Position numbers and translations under genes: made by a program
The notes under the pieces: generated by a model
Told to the model about the DNA's origin: nothing
Databases searched by the model: none
The model's input: the letters and a program-made list of their open reading frames with translations, nothing else
In this document: piece after piece, positions 5,769 through 6,310 of the stretch
How positions within the stretch are numbered: the first letter of the stretch is position 1
Layout of the letters: each line of letters starts with the position of its first letter
Source: Elusimicrobiota bacterium
GTDB taxonomy: Bacteria > Elusimicrobiota > Endomicrobiia > Endomicrobiales > Endomicrobiaceae
NCBI GenBank assembly: GCA_031256695.1
Contig: JAIRQB010000223.1
Span: 1-6,310 of the forward strand
DNA length: 6,310 nt
Direction: 5' to 3'

Positions 5769-6310
5769 GTGAGTTTAAAAGTTATAGCGGGGACAGCCCG
5801 CGGCAGAACCCTTAAAACTCTCCCTCAAGACGACCTATCCATACGTCCAATGCTTGGAAGAATGAAAAAATCCGTTTTTGATATTTTGCAACCGCGCCTT
5901 GAAGGCGCTTATTTTTTAGATTTATTTGCAGGCACTGGTTCTGCGGGGATAGAGGCTCTTTCAAGAGGAGCGGCAAGAGTTGTTTTTGCAGAATTAAACA
6001 TTGTTCCTCTAAAATTGATTAGACGCAATTTAGAAATACTCGGCTTTTTAGACCGCGCAAGAATAATCAAATGCGATGTGATAAAAAACTTTTCTTTTCT
6101 GCAGGATAAATACGATATAGTTTTCGCCGCCCCTCCTTATAAAGACGGCGATAAAAGACCGCTCAGCCTTTCTCATCCTATTCTTTTAAATATTGTCCGT
6201 TTTGATATTTTAAAAGAGGATTCCATTTTAGTTTTACAAAGGCATATAAAAGAAATTCTGCCCGAAATTTTAGATTTGGATTTAATAAGAGAAGAGCAAT
6301 ACGGCGATAC
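5769..6310 (+). CDS. rsmD: 16S rRNA (guanine966-N2)-methyltransferase RsmD, 3'-truncated by window edge
   Basis: The first 180 residues of an RsmD-family SAM-dependent methyltransferase, which modifies G966 of 16S rRNA in the assembling small subunit. It shows VIAGTARGRTLKT (5-17), RPMLGRMKKSVFDIL (26-40), the SAM-binding motif I LDLFAGTGSAGIEALSRGA (50-68), acidic E75 at the end of strand 2, D103 in KCDV and motif IV at 116-124, DIVFAAPPY. The canonical motif IV is DPPY or NPPY, so A121 replaces the residue that normally contacts the target amino group. The start is a GTG three bases after the yjbQ stop, with AGGGGAA (5756-5762) upstream. The first in-frame ATG would remove the AGTARGR motif, so GTG is favoured. 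Family members are about 180-200 residues, so only the tail is missing. The gene was found by translating the frame that remains open to the right edge. Confidence 0.92.
   Translation, partial: MSLKVIAGTARGRTLKTLPQDDLSIRPMLGRMKKSVFDILQPRLEGAYFLDLFAGTGSAGIEALSRGAARVVFAELNIVPLKLIRRNLEILGFLDRARIIKCDVIKNFSFLQDKYDIVFAAPPYKDGDKRPLSLSHPILLNIVRFDILKEDSILVLQRHIKEILPEILDLDLIREEQYGD

Overview
The window reads as ordinary chromosomal DNA from an AT-rich bacterium (by eye about 35-40 % G+C, strong preference for AAA, TTA and ATA codons). Gene products carry many bacterial hallmarks: Shine-Dalgarno sites close to AAAGGAG, TATAAT-type -10 boxes, a GatB amidotransferase subunit, RsmD, and an M23 peptidase anchored in the inner membrane with two LysM domains. 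The lineage cannot be fixed from this sequence. The style would suit an AT-rich diderm of gut or anaerobic habitats, such as an Elusimicrobiota relative, but that is a guess.

Layout from left to right. (1) The 3' end of a methylenetetrahydrofolate reductase gene (metF type) runs in from the left edge, and an M23/LysM envelope peptidase gene begins on the base after its stop codon. (2) Converging on these, with only 9 bp between the stop codons, is a minus-strand gene of the TIGR03915/DUF4130 family. This is a putative DNA-metabolism protein normally encoded beside a radical SAM protein (TIGR03916), which is not visible here. (3) A 284-bp divergent intergenic region holds candidate promoters for both sides and an oddly GC-rich block with inverted and direct repeats that also reads as a short orphan peptide. 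(4) gatB is followed after 10 bp by a YqaA/DedA-like membrane protein gene. (5) A good sigma70-type promoter sits across the end of that gene, followed by tRNA-Ala(GGC), yjbQ (UPF0047) and rsmD, which runs off the right edge and lacks only its C-terminal end.

Functionally the window mixes one-carbon metabolism (MetF), cell-wall remodelling (M23), a possible nucleic-acid repair or modification factor (TIGR03915), and translation (GatB, tRNA-Ala, RsmD). YqaA and YjbQ are widespread conserved proteins of unsettled role. I see no mobile element, CRISPR array or defence island. The points most worth a second look are the solitary TIGR03915 gene with its low-complexity insertion and TTG start beside an A9 tract, the GC-rich intergenic block, and departures from consensus motifs in RsmD, GatB and MetF.
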